From: Legionella spiritensis
GTDB taxonomy: Bacteria; Pseudomonadota; Gammaproteobacteria; Legionellales; Legionellaceae
Direction: 5' to 3'
DNA: 64,000 bases
Assembly (NCBI RefSeq): GCF_900186965.1
Contig: NZ_LT906457.1
Coordinates: forward strand, 1,638,501-1,702,500
The notes beneath the pieces were generated by a model. That model ran no database searches, was not told where the DNA came from, and saw nothing but the letters and a program-made list of their open reading frames with translations. How positions within the stretch are numbered: the stretch's first letter is position 1; every line of letters starts with the position of its first letter. The translations under genes and the position numbers were made by a program. Below are positions 1 through 9,697 of this stretch, piece after piece.

Positions 1-1
1 C

Positions 2-1189
2 GGTCTTAATGTAGAGCAAACCTGGCAAAGTATATTGGCGGGAGTCAGTGGCGTTGGTCCGGTTGAAGGATTCGATACTACGGATTATTCGACCAGAATT
101 TGGGCCAAGGTTAAAAATTTCAACATTGAAAATTATGTGCCGCTGAAAGATGCTCGCAAAATGGATTTATTTACTCAATACGGTATTGCCGCGGCTGATG
201 AGGCGCTAGCCAATTCCGGATTGACGGTAGATGACACACTCTCTCTGAGAGCCGGTGTGGCGGTTGGCGCCGGGATTGGTGGTATAGAAACAATCACCAA
301 CAATCAGGACAAACTGGTAAGCGGAGGACCGAGAAAGGTATCCCCGTTTTTTATACCGGCAGGTATTATCAATATGGTTGCCGGACAGATTTCTATTAAG
401 TATCAATTAAAAGGCCCTAATATTTCAGTGGTTACGGCATGTACGACCGGTACGCATAACATTGGAATAGCGGGACGAATGATTGCTTATGGTGATGCAG
501 ATGTCATGGTCTGTGGCGGTGCGGAAATGACCACTACGCCGTTATGCCTGGCCGGATTTTCAGCGGTTCGCTCTCTGTCAAAACGTAACGACGAACCTGA
601 AAAGGCATCGCGCCCCTGGGATAAGGATCGCGATGGATTTGTTATGGGTGAGGGTGCCGGTATATTGGTTCTGGAGGAATATGAACACGCTAAGGCTCGT
701 GGCGCTACCATTTATGCGGAATTGATCGGATTCGGTATGTCAGGCGATGCGTTTCATATTACGGCACCTGACGAAGATGCCGATGGTGCATCGCGCTCTA
801 TGGAAGCCGCCTTGCATGACGCGCAACTTTCTCCATCGAGCGTTGATTACATCAATGCCCATGGGACGTCTACCTATCTTAATGATTTGAATGAGACAAA
901 AGCGGTTAAACGTGTTTTTGCTGATCATGCCTATAAACTGGCAATCAGTTCAACCAAGTCCATGACCGGGCATCTGCTTGGCGCCGCCGGTGCCGTTGAA
1001 GCCATTTTCAGTATTCTGGCCCTTCGTGATCAGGTTGCACCACCCACTATAAACCTTGATAATCCTGATGAAGGGTGTGATTTAAATTATGTGGCCCATG
1101 AAGCCCAATACCGGAAAATCGATTACACATTAAGTAACTCACTTGGATTTGGCGGAACGAATGGAAGTTTGCTCTTTAAGCGTTTGTAG
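2..1189 (+). CDS. fabF: 3-oxoacyl-ACP synthase II (5' end cut off)
   Basis: Condensing enzyme of type II fatty acid synthesis, joining malonyl-ACP to a growing acyl-ACP chain in the cytosol. The reading frame is open from base 2, and only about 15-20 N-terminal residues seem to lie outside the window, so the TTG at 35 is not the start. The thiolase-fold catalytic set is visible: the nucleophile in TACTTGTHN, the first His in NAHGTST, and the second His in [15 protein letters not shown], plus the C-terminal GFGGTNGS loop. It matches FabF closely along its whole length, so KAS II rather than KAS I is favoured. The mltG start codon follows its stop directly, which indicates one operon with the genes downstream. 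Confidence 0.95.
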   Translation, partial: GLNVEQTWQSILAGVSGVGPVEGFDTTDYSTRIWAKVKNFNIENYVPLKDARKMDLFTQYGIAAADEALANSGLTVDDTLSLRAGVAVGAGIGGIETITNNQDKLVSGGPRKVSPFFIPAGIINMVAGQISIKYQLKGPNISVVTACTTGTHNIGIAGRMIAYGDADVMVCGGAEMTTTPLCLAGFSAVRSLSKRNDEPEKASRPWDKDRDGFVMGEGAGILVLEEYEHAKARGATIYAELIGFGMSGDAFHITAPDEDADGASRSMEAALHDAQLSPSSVDYINAHGTSTYLNDLNETKAVKRVFADHAYKLAISSTKSMTGHLLGAAGAVEAIFSILALRDQVAPPTINLDNPDEGCDLNYVAHEAQYRKIDYTLSNSLGFGGTNGSLLFKRL

Positions 1190-2197
1190 ATGAAACAACG
1201 AGTAATTATAAGGTTTTTCAGTATTGTCATCCTGGCAGGGCTGATTGGTGTCGCATTATTTACCTATAACATTAACTCATTGTTAACCCGTCCGATGTTG
1301 CAGGACGGTAAACCACCGGTTTTGTTGACAGTGAAGCCCAATGCCACCGCTAACTCGGTGGTTAATAATCTCTATGATTTAAAGCTTATCAGGAATAAAA
1401 AATTATTTTTGGCACTTGTTCGTGTTCAGGGGGTCACTAACCGGCTAAAAGCCGGTATTTATCAGGTCTTGCCAGGTGAAACACCGCAACAGTTGCTCAC
1501 TAAAATAGTTCAGGGTAACGTTCTGGTTGAATCGTTTCAGATTATTGAGGGTAGTACTTTACAGCAGGTGATGAATAATCTGCAACATGCTCCGTTTCTA
1601 AATTTTAATACGGATGATCTGCAAACGTTGTCAGCACCGTTTACAAGTCCGGAAGGACTATTGCTGGCTGATACGTATAATTACGATGCCGGAGACGATG
1701 CCAGTTTACTACTCAAAACAGCGAATAAAAACCTTCTGGAGTATCTAAAGTCCGCATGGGACAGCAGAAGTCCGGGATTACCTTATACCTCTCCCTATCA
1801 AATGCTTATTGCCGCCTCTATTCTTGAAAAGGAAACGGCTATTGCCGAGGAGCGTCGATTGATAGCGGGTGTCATTGTTAATCGCCTTACCCGCAATATG
1901 CCATTACAGATGGATCCCACCGTCATTTATGGATTAGGCGCCCGGTATAAAGGCAAATTGACACACGACGATTTAGGTGTGGACTCGCCTTATAATACCT
2001 ACCGTCGCCGCGGTTTGCCTCCGACCCCTATAGCTATGGTCGGTAAAGATGCGATTGATGCGGCGGCACATCCGATAAAAAATAATTACATTTATTTTGT
2101 TGCGAAGGGAGATGGTTCTCACCAGTTTTCCGAAACATACAGCCAGCAGAAAAAAGCCATTTTGTATTATAAATACAAGATCAAGGAACCATCATGA
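1190..2197 (+). CDS. mltG: endolytic murein transglycosylase MltG
   Basis: Inner-membrane lytic transglycosylase (YceG family) that cleaves nascent glycan strands and is thought to terminate their synthesis. The 335-residue protein has one N-terminal membrane anchor (about residues 7-27), a LysM-like region, then the YceG catalytic domain. The signature ILEKETAIAEER (E213 and E215 region) and LQMDPTVIYGLG are both present. Length is normal for the family. The ATG begins at the base after the fabF stop, and the stop overlaps the tmk start in ATGA, so translation is probably coupled. pabC, which sits between fabF and mltG in enterobacteria, is absent here. Confidence 0.94.
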   Translation: MKQRVIIRFFSIVILAGLIGVALFTYNINSLLTRPMLQDGKPPVLLTVKPNATANSVVNNLYDLKLIRNKKLFLALVRVQGVTNRLKAGIYQVLPGETPQQLLTKIVQGNVLVESFQIIEGSTLQQVMNNLQHAPFLNFNTDDLQTLSAPFTSPEGLLLADTYNYDAGDDASLLLKTANKNLLEYLKSAWDSRSPGLPYTSPYQMLIAASILEKETAIAEERRLIAGVIVNRLTRNMPLQMDPTVIYGLGARYKGKLTHDDLGVDSPYNTYRRRGLPPTPIAMVGKDAIDAAAHPIKNNYIYFVAKGDGSHQFSETYSQQKKAILYYKYKIKEPS

Positions 2198-2823
2198 GGC
2201 CAGGAAAGTTTATCGTTGTGGAAGGATTGGAGGGAGCGGGAAAGTCTACCGTCATTCACACCTTGCAAAAATACCTGGAAACAAAAGTATCCAATATCAT
2301 AATAACCAGGGAACCCGGTGGAACCCGGGTCGGTGAAATGGTTCGTACTCTGATCAAGGATCACGGTGGTGAGCCGCTAGACAGCCGTACCGAACTACTA
2401 TTGCTGTATGCGGCAAGAACTCAACTGGTCGAACAAGTCATACGTCCCGCATTGGAAAAAGGGCATTGGATCATCGCTGATCGTTTTGAATTGTCAACCT
2501 ATGCTTATCAGGGCGGAGGGCGTCATATCAACAGGGATACGATAAAAACCATTTCATCTATTTCCTTACAGGGTTTTCGCCCTGATCTCATTCTTTTTCT
2601 GGATATTAAACCGCAGCAAGGTTTAAGCCGGGTCAGGAAACGAGGAGAGTACGATAGGATAGAACAGGAGTCCCCCGCATTTTTTAATGATGTGTATGAC
2701 GCGTATCATCAAATGATACGGGACATGGACAACGTTGTGATCATTGATGCTCATCAGGCGCAAGACATAGTACAAGACCTGGTGTTGCGTGGTCTTGAAA
2801 AGTTTATGGAGTCTCATGTCTGA
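2194..2823 (+). CDS. tmk: thymidylate kinase
   Basis: Phosphorylates dTMP to dTDP for DNA synthesis. The 209-residue protein shows the P-loop GLEGAGKS at residues 11-18, the TREPGGT motif that contacts dTMP, and a D-R pair in ADRFELSTYAYQGGGR. It is full length. Its ATG overlaps the mltG stop by four bases and its 3' end overlaps the holB start, consistent with a tightly packed mltG-tmk-holB operon. Confidence 0.96.
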   Translation: MRPGKFIVVEGLEGAGKSTVIHTLQKYLETKVSNIIITREPGGTRVGEMVRTLIKDHGGEPLDSRTELLLLYAARTQLVEQVIRPALEKGHWIIADRFELSTYAYQGGGRHINRDTIKTISSISLQGFRPDLILFLDIKPQQGLSRVRKRGEYDRIEQESPAFFNDVYDAYHQMIRDMDNVVIIDAHQAQDIVQDLVLRGLEKFMESHV

Positions 2824-3706
2824 ATACCCAATGATTACCAGGCAGATGACACGCCTGCAAGAAAGCCATGCGAAAAACAAACTTGCCCATGCCTTGCTTT
2901 TTCTTGCGGACAAGTCTACTGAAATTCAGGAATTTATCCTGCAATTGAGTATGATGTTGCTGTGTCGCCAAACCAATGCGCCATGCCGGACATGCCAATC
3001 ATGTCAACTAATAATGATCGACAGCCATCCGGATATAACCAAAACACAGCCCGAAAAAGCCGGGGGTATGATTAAAATTGATCAAATACGGGAATTGACT
3101 AATACCATTTTTACATCACCGCAACTTGGCAATCATCGGATTGTAATCCTGCAACCGGCCGACAGTATGAATCATGCTGCAGCCAACGCGTTATTGAAAA
3201 TTCTTGAGGAACCGCCTGACGGAGTTTATTTTTTCCTCACTGCCAGACATTTAAGCACTATTCCCCCAACCATCATCAGTCGCTGCCAGTTATGGCGTTT
3301 GTCCGATACCTCGGTTCATTGTCAGAATTATCTGGAGTTCGGAACTCGATGCCTTGGCGATAAGGAAATGGAGCGCGTTTTCAGTGATCGTGACCAATTA
3401 ATTCAGGATCTGGACGGGTTGTCAGGTCATCGTCATTCTGTTTGCTCTCTGGCAGCAGAGTGGTCAAAGTATGAGCTCAAGGCGTTACTGGCTTTTCTCT
3501 ACCTGTTAAACGCTCAAATAATAGCTGTAAAACTACATCAAACCACGGCATTACCCACGATGTCATCCATAGCCAATCGACTGCAATTAACGGATTTATT
3601 TAAACAAATTGATAAAATTAATACCATAGTTAAAAAAATCAACCATACTATCAATGTGAACCAGTTGCTTTCACTAGAAACTATTTTATCAGGTTACATG
3701 CCATAA
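2816..3706 (+). CDS. holB: DNA polymerase III subunit delta'
   Basis: Clamp-loader subunit delta' of the replicative polymerase, part of the complex that loads the beta clamp. The protein has the four-cysteine zinc module (CRQTNAPCRTCQSC), the ALLKILEEPP motif and the SRC arginine-finger motif in TIISRCQLW. As is usual for delta', there is no working Walker A motif. The open frame extends upstream to 2789, but the ATG at 2816 is preferred because it gives MSEYPMITRQ and overlaps the tmk stop by 8 bp. The product of 296 residues is slightly shorter than the E. coli protein. Confidence 0.93.
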   Translation: MSEYPMITRQMTRLQESHAKNKLAHALLFLADKSTEIQEFILQLSMMLLCRQTNAPCRTCQSCQLIMIDSHPDITKTQPEKAGGMIKIDQIRELTNTIFTSPQLGNHRIVILQPADSMNHAAANALLKILEEPPDGVYFFLTARHLSTIPPTIISRCQLWRLSDTSVHCQNYLEFGTRCLGDKEMERVFSDRDQLIQDLDGLSGHRHSVCSLAAEWSKYELKALLAFLYLLNAQIIAVKLHQTTALPTMSSIANRLQLTDLFKQIDKINTIVKKINHTINVNQLLSLETILSGYMP

Positions 3707-3719
3707 TCAGGAGAGATTG

Positions 3720-4064
3720 ATGTCGGACGAGGAAGTTCGTACTATTACCTGTTCTTTTGCTAACGAAGGAACGTTATATATGGCCTACATGCCTTTCCTT
3801 CATGGCGGCGGCCTTTTTATCCGCACCAACCATAGTTTTAATTTAGGTGAAAAGGTCAGTCTGGTAATAAATCTTATGGATGAGCCGGAAAGTTACAAGA
3901 TTGACGGACAGGTTGCCTGGATAACGCCGAAAGGGGCGCAAGGCAGTAAACCAGCGGGTATAGGCGTGCAATTCATCGGAGAACAATGCCGGCATTTCTG
4001 CAATAAAATAGAAACTTACCTGGCAGGCATGCTAAAATCATCGCAAATGACCGATACGATGTAA
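3720..4064 (+). CDS. pilZ: PilZ-domain type IV pilus protein
   Basis: Small cytosolic PilZ-domain protein of 114 residues in the position next to holB that is characteristic of the type IV pilus biogenesis protein PilZ. The core is recognisable (GGLFIRTNHSFNLGEKVSL and the GIGVQF strand). The canonical c-di-GMP-binding arginine motif at the N terminus is not evident, which fits the pilus-type PilZ that does not bind the nucleotide well. The ATG at 3720 is chosen over the in-frame TTG at 3717; the ribosome binding site AGGAGAG lies just upstream. Confidence 0.88.
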   Translation: MSDEEVRTITCSFANEGTLYMAYMPFLHGGGLFIRTNHSFNLGEKVSLVINLMDEPESYKIDGQVAWITPKGAQGSKPAGIGVQFIGEQCRHFCNKIETYLAGMLKSSQMTDTM

Positions 4065-4068
4065 TGTA

Positions 4069-4848
4069 ATGCTTGTTGATTCTCATTGCCACCTTAATTT
4101 TATTGATTTATCGGATTTTGATAATAAACTGGAAAAGGTACTTCAGGCGGCCAGGGCCAACGATGTTGATCATCTGTTGTGCGTGTGTGTTGATCTGAAA
4201 GACTACCCCGAACTATGCCGCATCGCTGAAACGTATCCCAATATTAGTATTTCCGTCGGCTTACATCCCAACAGTGAGGTAGAGACAGAGCCGGACGCGG
4301 TAACATTATGCGATATGGCAAAACACAAATCCTGTATTGCTATCGGAGAAACCGGTCTTGATTATTACCGTACTACGCAAGAGGATGCCCAAAAAAAGCA
4401 ACGTCAGCGCTTTAGTGAACACATTCACGCGTCGTTAACCACATCAAAACCATTAATAATACATACAAGACAGGCCGCAAAAGACACCCTCGAGGTTATG
4501 AAATCCGAAAACGCCGAAATAACAGGCGGCGTTATGCATTGTTTTGCGGAAGACTGGGACATTGCCGTGCAAGCCATGGACATGAATTTTTATATTTCGC
4601 TCTCGGGAATTGTCACCTTTAAAAATGCTCTCGCGTTACATGAGGTTGCCAAAAAAGTTCCTCTTGATCGATTGTTGATTGAAACCGACTCACCGTATCT
4701 TGCCCCGGTACCATATCGTGGCAAACAAAATCATCCCGCATTGGTGAAATATGTAGCAATGGCTATTAGCGAGATCAAGGGAGTCCGCTATGAGGAAATA
4801 GCGAGACAAACCACCGACAATTTTTATCGTTGTTTTAAGCTCCGTTGA
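4069..4848 (+). CDS. ycfH: TatD-family metal-dependent hydrolase (YcfH)
   Basis: TIM-barrel metal-dependent DNase of the TatD family, 259 residues. Metal-ligand motifs appear in order: DSHCHLNF at the N terminus, IGETGLDYY, IIHTRQA, MHCFAEDW and ETDSPYLAP near the C terminus. The order holB-pilZ-ycfH supports the YcfH orthologue. It starts five bases after the pilZ stop and is the last gene of the operon. A dispersed palindromic repeat follows its stop. Confidence 0.92.
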   Translation: MLVDSHCHLNFIDLSDFDNKLEKVLQAARANDVDHLLCVCVDLKDYPELCRIAETYPNISISVGLHPNSEVETEPDAVTLCDMAKHKSCIAIGETGLDYYRTTQEDAQKKQRQRFSEHIHASLTTSKPLIIHTRQAAKDTLEVMKSENAEITGGVMHCFAEDWDIAVQAMDMNFYISLSGIVTFKNALALHEVAKKVPLDRLLIETDSPYLAPVPYRGKQNHPALVKYVAMAISEIKGVRYEEIARQTTDNFYRCFKLR

Positions 4849-4876
4849 GATCAGGGTGTGTTTTTACAAAATAACC

Positions 4877-4928
4877 GTAGCCCGTAAAAAGGCCTGTGGC
4901 CGTATTGCGGGTTTCTTGTTCCAATACT
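4877..4928 (+). repeat. dispersed palindromic repeat, copy 1
   Basis: About 52 bases starting GTAGCCCGTAA, continuing through a GGCCTGTGGCC core to GTATTGCGGGTTTC and TTCCAATA. It recurs at 18513-18551 (other strand) and 48144-48195. This copy lies between the convergent ycfH and MFS genes. The GGCC-centred core can fold into a hairpin. Confidence 0.8.
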
Positions 4929-4931
4929 CTA

Positions 4932-6101
4932 TTATTCTTTACAAACCAGGCTAAACAACATACAAACGATAGAACAAAATAACAAACTGAACGCAAATAA
5001 TTTTTCATCAAAAACGACAAGACTGCCCACAATGCCGGCGATTATTGCCGACAATGACATTCTGACCGTATTAAATAATGCGATAGCCGTACTGGCCTGG
5101 TGCTGATAATCGGATAAAGCCAGCGACAACGTTGGGGGATTGGTTAATGTTACTCCAAGGTTAATAAGTAACAGCGGTGCCAGGCTGACTAATGATAGTC
5201 CATTTAAATAAAACAAAACGACGGTTAACAAGGAGCCTGAAACCATAACGCGGCTGCCAAAACGAATATTCCAGGGTAAATTACGGTGTTTTCTGATTTT
5301 AATGCCTATCCAATTACCGAGAATCATGATCAAACCGTTGCTTGCGAAAAAGATGGAAAAAAGCGTTGGGGAGATCCCCAGATTATCAATCATTAAATAG
5401 GCAATATTGACAACCACAATCATCACACAGGAATAGGATGCCGTAATAATGGCAATGGTGATCCATAAGCGTTTATGTGTTAAAAGTCCTTTATATGCCC
5501 ATAGAAGTTTTTTGAATGTAAGCCGATCCGGGGAGTCACGCCAGAAGGGCGACTCACAAAGGCAATAGCGGGAAAACAACAAGAGTAACCCCCCTCCCAA
5601 CGCCATAAACAGGAACGTTGTCCGCCAACCCAGATAAACGAAAATGACAGAGCCAATCAAAGGCGCGAAGATGGGCGACACGGAGACTATCATCGCAATA
5701 TGCGATAATAGCCTTGCCCTGTCGGTACTGTCTTCCTCGTCACGGGAACAGGAAAAAGCGACCACGTTGGAGCAACAAACGGCAAATCCCTGTAAGGCAC
5801 GACCCGCTATTAATGTCTCAATATTGGGAGCGAGCATACAAATGATGGTCGCTAAAAGAAAAAGATACAAACTGTATCGCAAAATTTTATTCCGTCCATA
5901 ATGATCAATGAACGGCCCCCAAACAAGTTGGGATATTCCAAAAATGAAGAAAAATAAACTTAATGTTAACTGACCGAGAGCGTGGGATGTATTAAAATAG
6001 CGGGTAATAGCGGGTAAGGCGGGTTGATAGAGATCGAAAACCAGCAATGAAAACGCGGCCAGAGCGCCCAGGTATAAAAACGGTGTTTTTTTACGTTGCA
6101 T
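4932..6101 (-). CDS. MFS transporter, Bcr/CflA drug-efflux type
   Basis: Proton-driven efflux transporter of the major facilitator superfamily with about 12 membrane segments over 389 residues. The N terminus resembles Bcr/CflA proteins (DLYQPALPAITRYF, then LGQLTLSLFF), with the loop 2-3 motif GPFIDHYGRNK. The substrate cannot be told from sequence. The ATG at 6101 is preferred to a TTG at 6110. It is convergent with ycfH, and its own promoter must lie in the 165 bases separating it from the divergent anmK. Confidence 0.85.
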   Translation of the reverse strand: MQRKKTPFLYLGALAAFSLLVFDLYQPALPAITRYFNTSHALGQLTLSLFFFIFGISQLVWGPFIDHYGRNKILRYSLYLFLLATIICMLAPNIETLIAGRALQGFAVCCSNVVAFSCSRDEEDSTDRARLLSHIAMIVSVSPIFAPLIGSVIFVYLGWRTTFLFMALGGGLLLLFSRYCLCESPFWRDSPDRLTFKKLLWAYKGLLTHKRLWITIAIITASYSCVMIVVVNIAYLMIDNLGISPTLFSIFFASNGLIMILGNWIGIKIRKHRNLPWNIRFGSRVMVSGSLLTVVLFYLNGLSLVSLAPLLLINLGVTLTNPPTLSLALSDYQHQASTAIALFNTVRMSLSAIIAGIVGSLVVFDEKLFAFSLLFCSIVCMLFSLVCKE

Positions 6102-6266
6102 AAATACCAAACCCCTGTTGGCAGCGAATGTTTTAATAAATAATGGTCTGGCAGGAATAATGCTGCCTGATTGTGGCTGCCTTTCATCTGTTGTGTGGTT
6201 TTTCAGGTCAGTTTAACCGAGATTATTAACAATTAATAATAAAAAATAAAAAGCGGATGTCATCGT

Positions 6267-7367
6267 ATGAAACTGTTTATTGGTTTAATGTCTGGTACAA
6301 GCATGGATGGCGTTGATGCGGCGTTGATCAATGCGGAAACAAACACCCTGATTGATGGCACGACACGCCCTTATGGAGAACATGCCTTGCGGGCGCTTAA
6401 TGAAGTGTTGGCAGGCCGGCAGGATTTCAAGACCTGTAACCGTTTAAATGTTCTGCTGGGACAGGAATTTGCAGAAGCGGCACTGTGCCTGCTGAACAAA
6501 AACGGCGTTAATCCTGCGGATATTATGGCCATTGGCAGCCATGGTCAGACACTCTGCCATGATACCCGTGGCGACGTACCTTACACGGTACAGTCAGGAT
6601 GTGCGCACACCATTGCGGAATTAACCGGCATACAGGTTGTGGCTGATTTTAGAACCAGAGATATTGTTCTCGGCGGGCAGGGCGCCCCATTCGCTCCCAT
6701 TTATCATCAGACGTTATTTCGTGATCTGGAACATCCTCTGGCTATAGTGAACATCGGCGGTATAGCGAACGTCACGTTTCTTGGCCATGATGGGGACGTG
6801 AGTGGATTTGATACCGGTCCTGGAAATTGTCTGATGGATGCCTGGATTTATCAGCAAAAAGGCAAGCATTACGATGACAAGGGCATCTGGGCTGGGAGCG
6901 GTGAGGTGATAGAGGAGTTGTTGTTATTGCTTTTGAACGATCCGTTTTTCAGGCAAACCTGTCCTAAAAGCATAGGCAAGGAATATTTTTCCCTGCCGTG
7001 GCTGAAAAAAAAGATTACGGCCGCAGAATACGAACCACAGGATATTCAGGCTACGTTATTGCATGTAACGGCGGCCACTATTGCGCAAAGTATCATCGCC
7101 CAGCAAATCACGCCCAAACAAGTGCTTGTTTGTGGCGGCGGGGCACATAATTGTCAATTATTGCAAGTAATACAATCGTTTATCCTTGATATACCTGTCC
7201 GCTCTACAGAAGTGTTCAACATTAATCCTGATTTCATTGAAGCGCAAATGTTTGCCTGGCTGGCTGAAAAAACACTGACCAATGAGCCGGTTAATTTGCT
7301 GTCTGTTACAGGGGCACGTAAAAAGGCAGTATTGGGTGTGATCTACCCGGCAGGGATTGACAAATGA
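6267..7367 (+). CDS. anmK: anhydro-N-acetylmuramic acid kinase
   Basis: Cell-wall recycling enzyme that opens and phosphorylates 1,6-anhydro-MurNAc to give MurNAc-6-phosphate. The 366-residue protein carries the family hallmark GLMSGTSMDGVDAALI at residues 6-21, the ATPase-fold motifs GSHGQT and GFDTGPGNCLMDAW, and the C-terminal VCGGGAHN adenosine loop. It is full length. A purine-rich stretch precedes the ATG. No murQ is visible nearby. Confidence 0.95.
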   Translation: MKLFIGLMSGTSMDGVDAALINAETNTLIDGTTRPYGEHALRALNEVLAGRQDFKTCNRLNVLLGQEFAEAALCLLNKNGVNPADIMAIGSHGQTLCHDTRGDVPYTVQSGCAHTIAELTGIQVVADFRTRDIVLGGQGAPFAPIYHQTLFRDLEHPLAIVNIGGIANVTFLGHDGDVSGFDTGPGNCLMDAWIYQQKGKHYDDKGIWAGSGEVIEELLLLLLNDPFFRQTCPKSIGKEYFSLPWLKKKITAAEYEPQDIQATLLHVTAATIAQSIIAQQITPKQVLVCGGGAHNCQLLQVIQSFILDIPVRSTEVFNINPDFIEAQMFAWLAEKTLTNEPVNLLSVTGARKKAVLGVIYPAGIDK

Positions 7368-7384
7368 ATTTCGCTTGATGTGTA

Positions 7385-8701
7385 ATGTGTCTTTTAATTA
7401 GCACAGTATTAATTTTGAATACACAAAAGATAAGTTTTAAACATCATAGTAAGTTAAGCGCTTATATTATTTTCCTCCTGGCAGCAAGTTTTTATCTCTA
7501 CGAATTCGTTTTGCAAGTAGCCCCCGGCGTTATGGCGGAATCCATGATGCAAACGTTTCAAGTGAGTGCGGCAGGATTCGGAATCGTATCGGCCTTTTAT
7601 TTTTATGCTTACGCACCCATGCAGCTTCCGGCCGGTGTGCTATTTGATCGTTACGGCCCCCGTAAATTAATGACCTTTGCCGTTTTATTGTGTGCCGTTG
7701 GCTCGTTTTTCTTTGCATCAACCAACAGTCTGGTTACGGCGGCACTTGGACGGTTTCTCATAGGAATCGGTTCCGCGTTCTCATTTATAGGTGTGCTGGT
7801 GCTCATTTCACGCTGGTTTCCGCCTCATCAATTCGCTTTATTGGCCGGTATTGCCCAGTTGATGAGTTCAGTAGGCGCCATGTTTGGTGAAATGCCGCTG
7901 GCGGCGTTGATTGAACAGGTAGGCTGGCGAAATGCCAGCTTCATATTGGCAGCTGTAGGGTGTGCCCTGGCAGCTTTAATCTGGTTTGTTATTCGGGATT
8001 ACCCGCACCAACCAACCCAGACACCGCCCAAAAGACAATTTCTGGATGAATGTCGGCGCCTGTTAGACGTCTGTCGCCAATCCTATACCTGGAAGACCGG
8101 TGCCTATGCTTTTACTATCTGGACTCCCATAGCGGTGTTTGCAGCTCTCTGGGGGGTTCCTTACCTGCAACAAAAATTTCATATCAGCGTGCTGGCCGCT
8201 TCCGGTTTATGCAGCATGATTTGGCTGGGAATTGGTGTGGGAAGCCCTTTGCTGGGTTGGGTTAGTGATCGTTTTGCCAGCCGCCGCCTCGCCCTGATTA
8301 TCAGTTCAATATTCGGTTTGCTGGCAACCGTTTTATTAATGTACGTACCCGGTATACCTATTACTGCCATGTATTTTGTGTTGTTTATGCTTGGTCTGGG
8401 AGCCGGCGGACAGACCGTCAGTTTTGCCGTTGTTAAAGATAATAATCCACCGGAGCTGGTGGGTACTGCCTCCGGTTTTAATAATTTATCCGTGTTGGTA
8501 GGCGGTGCTGTTTTTCAACCTTTGGTGGGTGTGTTTTTGAAGTATAGCGGCAGCTCACATATCGTGAATAATGTACCCGTTTACTCGGTTGCCAGCTATA
8601 ACAAAGCGCTCCTGGTGATGCCGTGTTGTTATCTGGCAAGCTTGTTTGTGGCCCTGTTCCTGTTAAAAGAATCACATCCGGGCAGAAATGGCCGGATGTG
8701 A
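7385..8701 (+). CDS. MFS transporter
   Basis: Major facilitator of about 430 residues with some 12 membrane spans. The loop 2-3 signature is present as GVLFDRYGPRKLM, and the first helix begins with FYLYEFVLQVAPGVMAESM. This resembles the MFS subfamily expanded in Legionella and Coxiella; the substrate is unknown. The ATG at 7385 has no convincing ribosome binding site and the first 25 residues are poorly hydrophobic, so the true start may lie further in. A 12-bp perfect stem-loop overlaps its stop codon. Confidence 0.82.
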   Translation: MCLLISTVLILNTQKISFKHHSKLSAYIIFLLAASFYLYEFVLQVAPGVMAESMMQTFQVSAAGFGIVSAFYFYAYAPMQLPAGVLFDRYGPRKLMTFAVLLCAVGSFFFASTNSLVTAALGRFLIGIGSAFSFIGVLVLISRWFPPHQFALLAGIAQLMSSVGAMFGEMPLAALIEQVGWRNASFILAAVGCALAALIWFVIRDYPHQPTQTPPKRQFLDECRRLLDVCRQSYTWKTGAYAFTIWTPIAVFAALWGVPYLQQKFHISVLAASGLCSMIWLGIGVGSPLLGWVSDRFASRRLALIISSIFGLLATVLLMYVPGIPITAMYFVLFMLGLGAGGQTVSFAVVKDNNPPELVGTASGFNNLSVLVGGAVFQPLVGVFLKYSGSSHIVNNVPVYSVASYNKALLVMPCCYLASLFVALFLLKESHPGRNGRM

Positions 8702-8703
8702 TT
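8670..8703 (+). terminator. stem-loop overlapping the MFS stop codon
   Basis: Perfect 12-bp inverted repeat AATCACATCCGG / CCGGATGTGATT around a 10-base loop. It includes the last codons and stop of the MFS gene and faces the convergent gene ending at 8751. The T-run is weak on both strands, so termination is likely but not certain. Confidence 0.55.
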
Positions 8704-8750
8704 GTAAAAGGAATCAAATACAGCCGTTTTAATGATGAGTTGATATTGCT

Positions 8751-9119
8751 TCAGGTAGAGCACTTGGCCGTGACCGTTGATTGTCCATTATTGGTCACAT
8801 CAACCCGGGCTCCGTTGTCTGCAACGATATGCAAGACATCACCGTTTCTCACAACCAGAGAAGTGGAATCCCCTTCTTTCATGGGAATACCATTAATTTT
8901 ACCGGATTTTTTTTTCATCACACCCAATAATAAATCATCGTTGTCGCTGGTCTTTATTTTACAGCTTATAGTGATTTTCCAGAAAACGGGGTTGTCGACA
9001 TGGGTTATCTTCCCTGGCTTGAACTCGTAGGTTTTTGATAATGCCTCATCGGCGAACAAAGTGTTGGAAAACAAAGTGCAAGCGAAACATAACGGTATTC
9101 CATATTTACTAATCGACAT
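8751..9119 (-). CDS. small secreted protein, unknown function
   Basis: A 122-residue protein with a clear signal peptide (about residues 1-23, ending LFA before DEA). The mature part is polar and beta-rich with two cysteines (SCKIK and TAKC), which could form one disulfide in the periplasm. Repeated small motifs such as VRNGDVLHIVADNG suggest a compact beta fold. No family was recognised. It is divergent from the GNAT gene across about 86 bases. Confidence 0.7.
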   Translation of the reverse strand: MSISKYGIPLCFACTLFSNTLFADEALSKTYEFKPGKITHVDNPVFWKITISCKIKTSDNDDLLLGVMKKKSGKINGIPMKEGDSTSLVVRNGDVLHIVADNGARVDVTNNGQSTVTAKCST

Positions 9120-9205
9120 AGTTGTTCCTTCTGATTAAGTCCGTTATCAAAATAAAAAAATTATTGTTAAAATGCAAGCGTGGCAATAAAAGCAAGAGAC
9201 AGACA

Positions 9206-9697
9206 ATGCAATATCGAAGAGCCAATGTTTCGGAATTACCCAAGATTAATGAGTTTATTTACCAGTCAAAAAATTATTGGGGTTACTCCCCGACATTTAT
9301 GATGGACTTCATGAATAAATGGGGCGTTACATTGTCTTTTTTTGAAACCTGCGAGATTATTCTGGCCGAGGAAAATAATACACTTCTTGGCTTGTTCGCT
9401 TTTAAAATCAATGAGGATAACAAACCGGAACTGGATTTGTTTTTCATAAATGCAAAAAAGATTCAACAGGGACTTGGCAAATTAGTGTGGCAACAGGCGA
9501 TTGAATATGCAAAAAACAAGGGTTGGCATGAATTTTTGTTGATTTCCGATCCGAATGCGGAAGGTTTTTACAGAGCGATGGGCGCTGAGGTAATCGATAC
9601 CTACGAATCTTTTCCAGGCCGGTTTGTACCGATCATGCAAATAAAAATAAGTAAACAGAGCCTAATACCTGAATCATTCAGCCTGAAAATACCTTGA
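9206..9697 (+). CDS. GNAT-family N-acetyltransferase
   Basis: GCN5-related acetyltransferase of 163 residues. The fold is seen in YRRANVSELPKINEF at the start, the beta4/motif A region LDLFFINAKKIQQGLGKLVW with the Q/R-x-x-G-x-G/A acetyl-CoA loop (QQGLGK), and NAEGFYRAMGAEVI at the end. The acceptor substrate is unknown. The frame is open from 9122, but the ATG at 9206 gives the canonical GNAT start and has a purine-rich ribosome binding site. Its 3' end overlaps the convergent gene by 24 bases. Confidence 0.82.
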   Translation: MQYRRANVSELPKINEFIYQSKNYWGYSPTFMMDFMNKWGVTLSFFETCEIILAEENNTLLGLFAFKINEDNKPELDLFFINAKKIQQGLGKLVWQQAIEYAKNKGWHEFLLISDPNAEGFYRAMGAEVIDTYESFPGRFVPIMQIKISKQSLIPESFSLKIP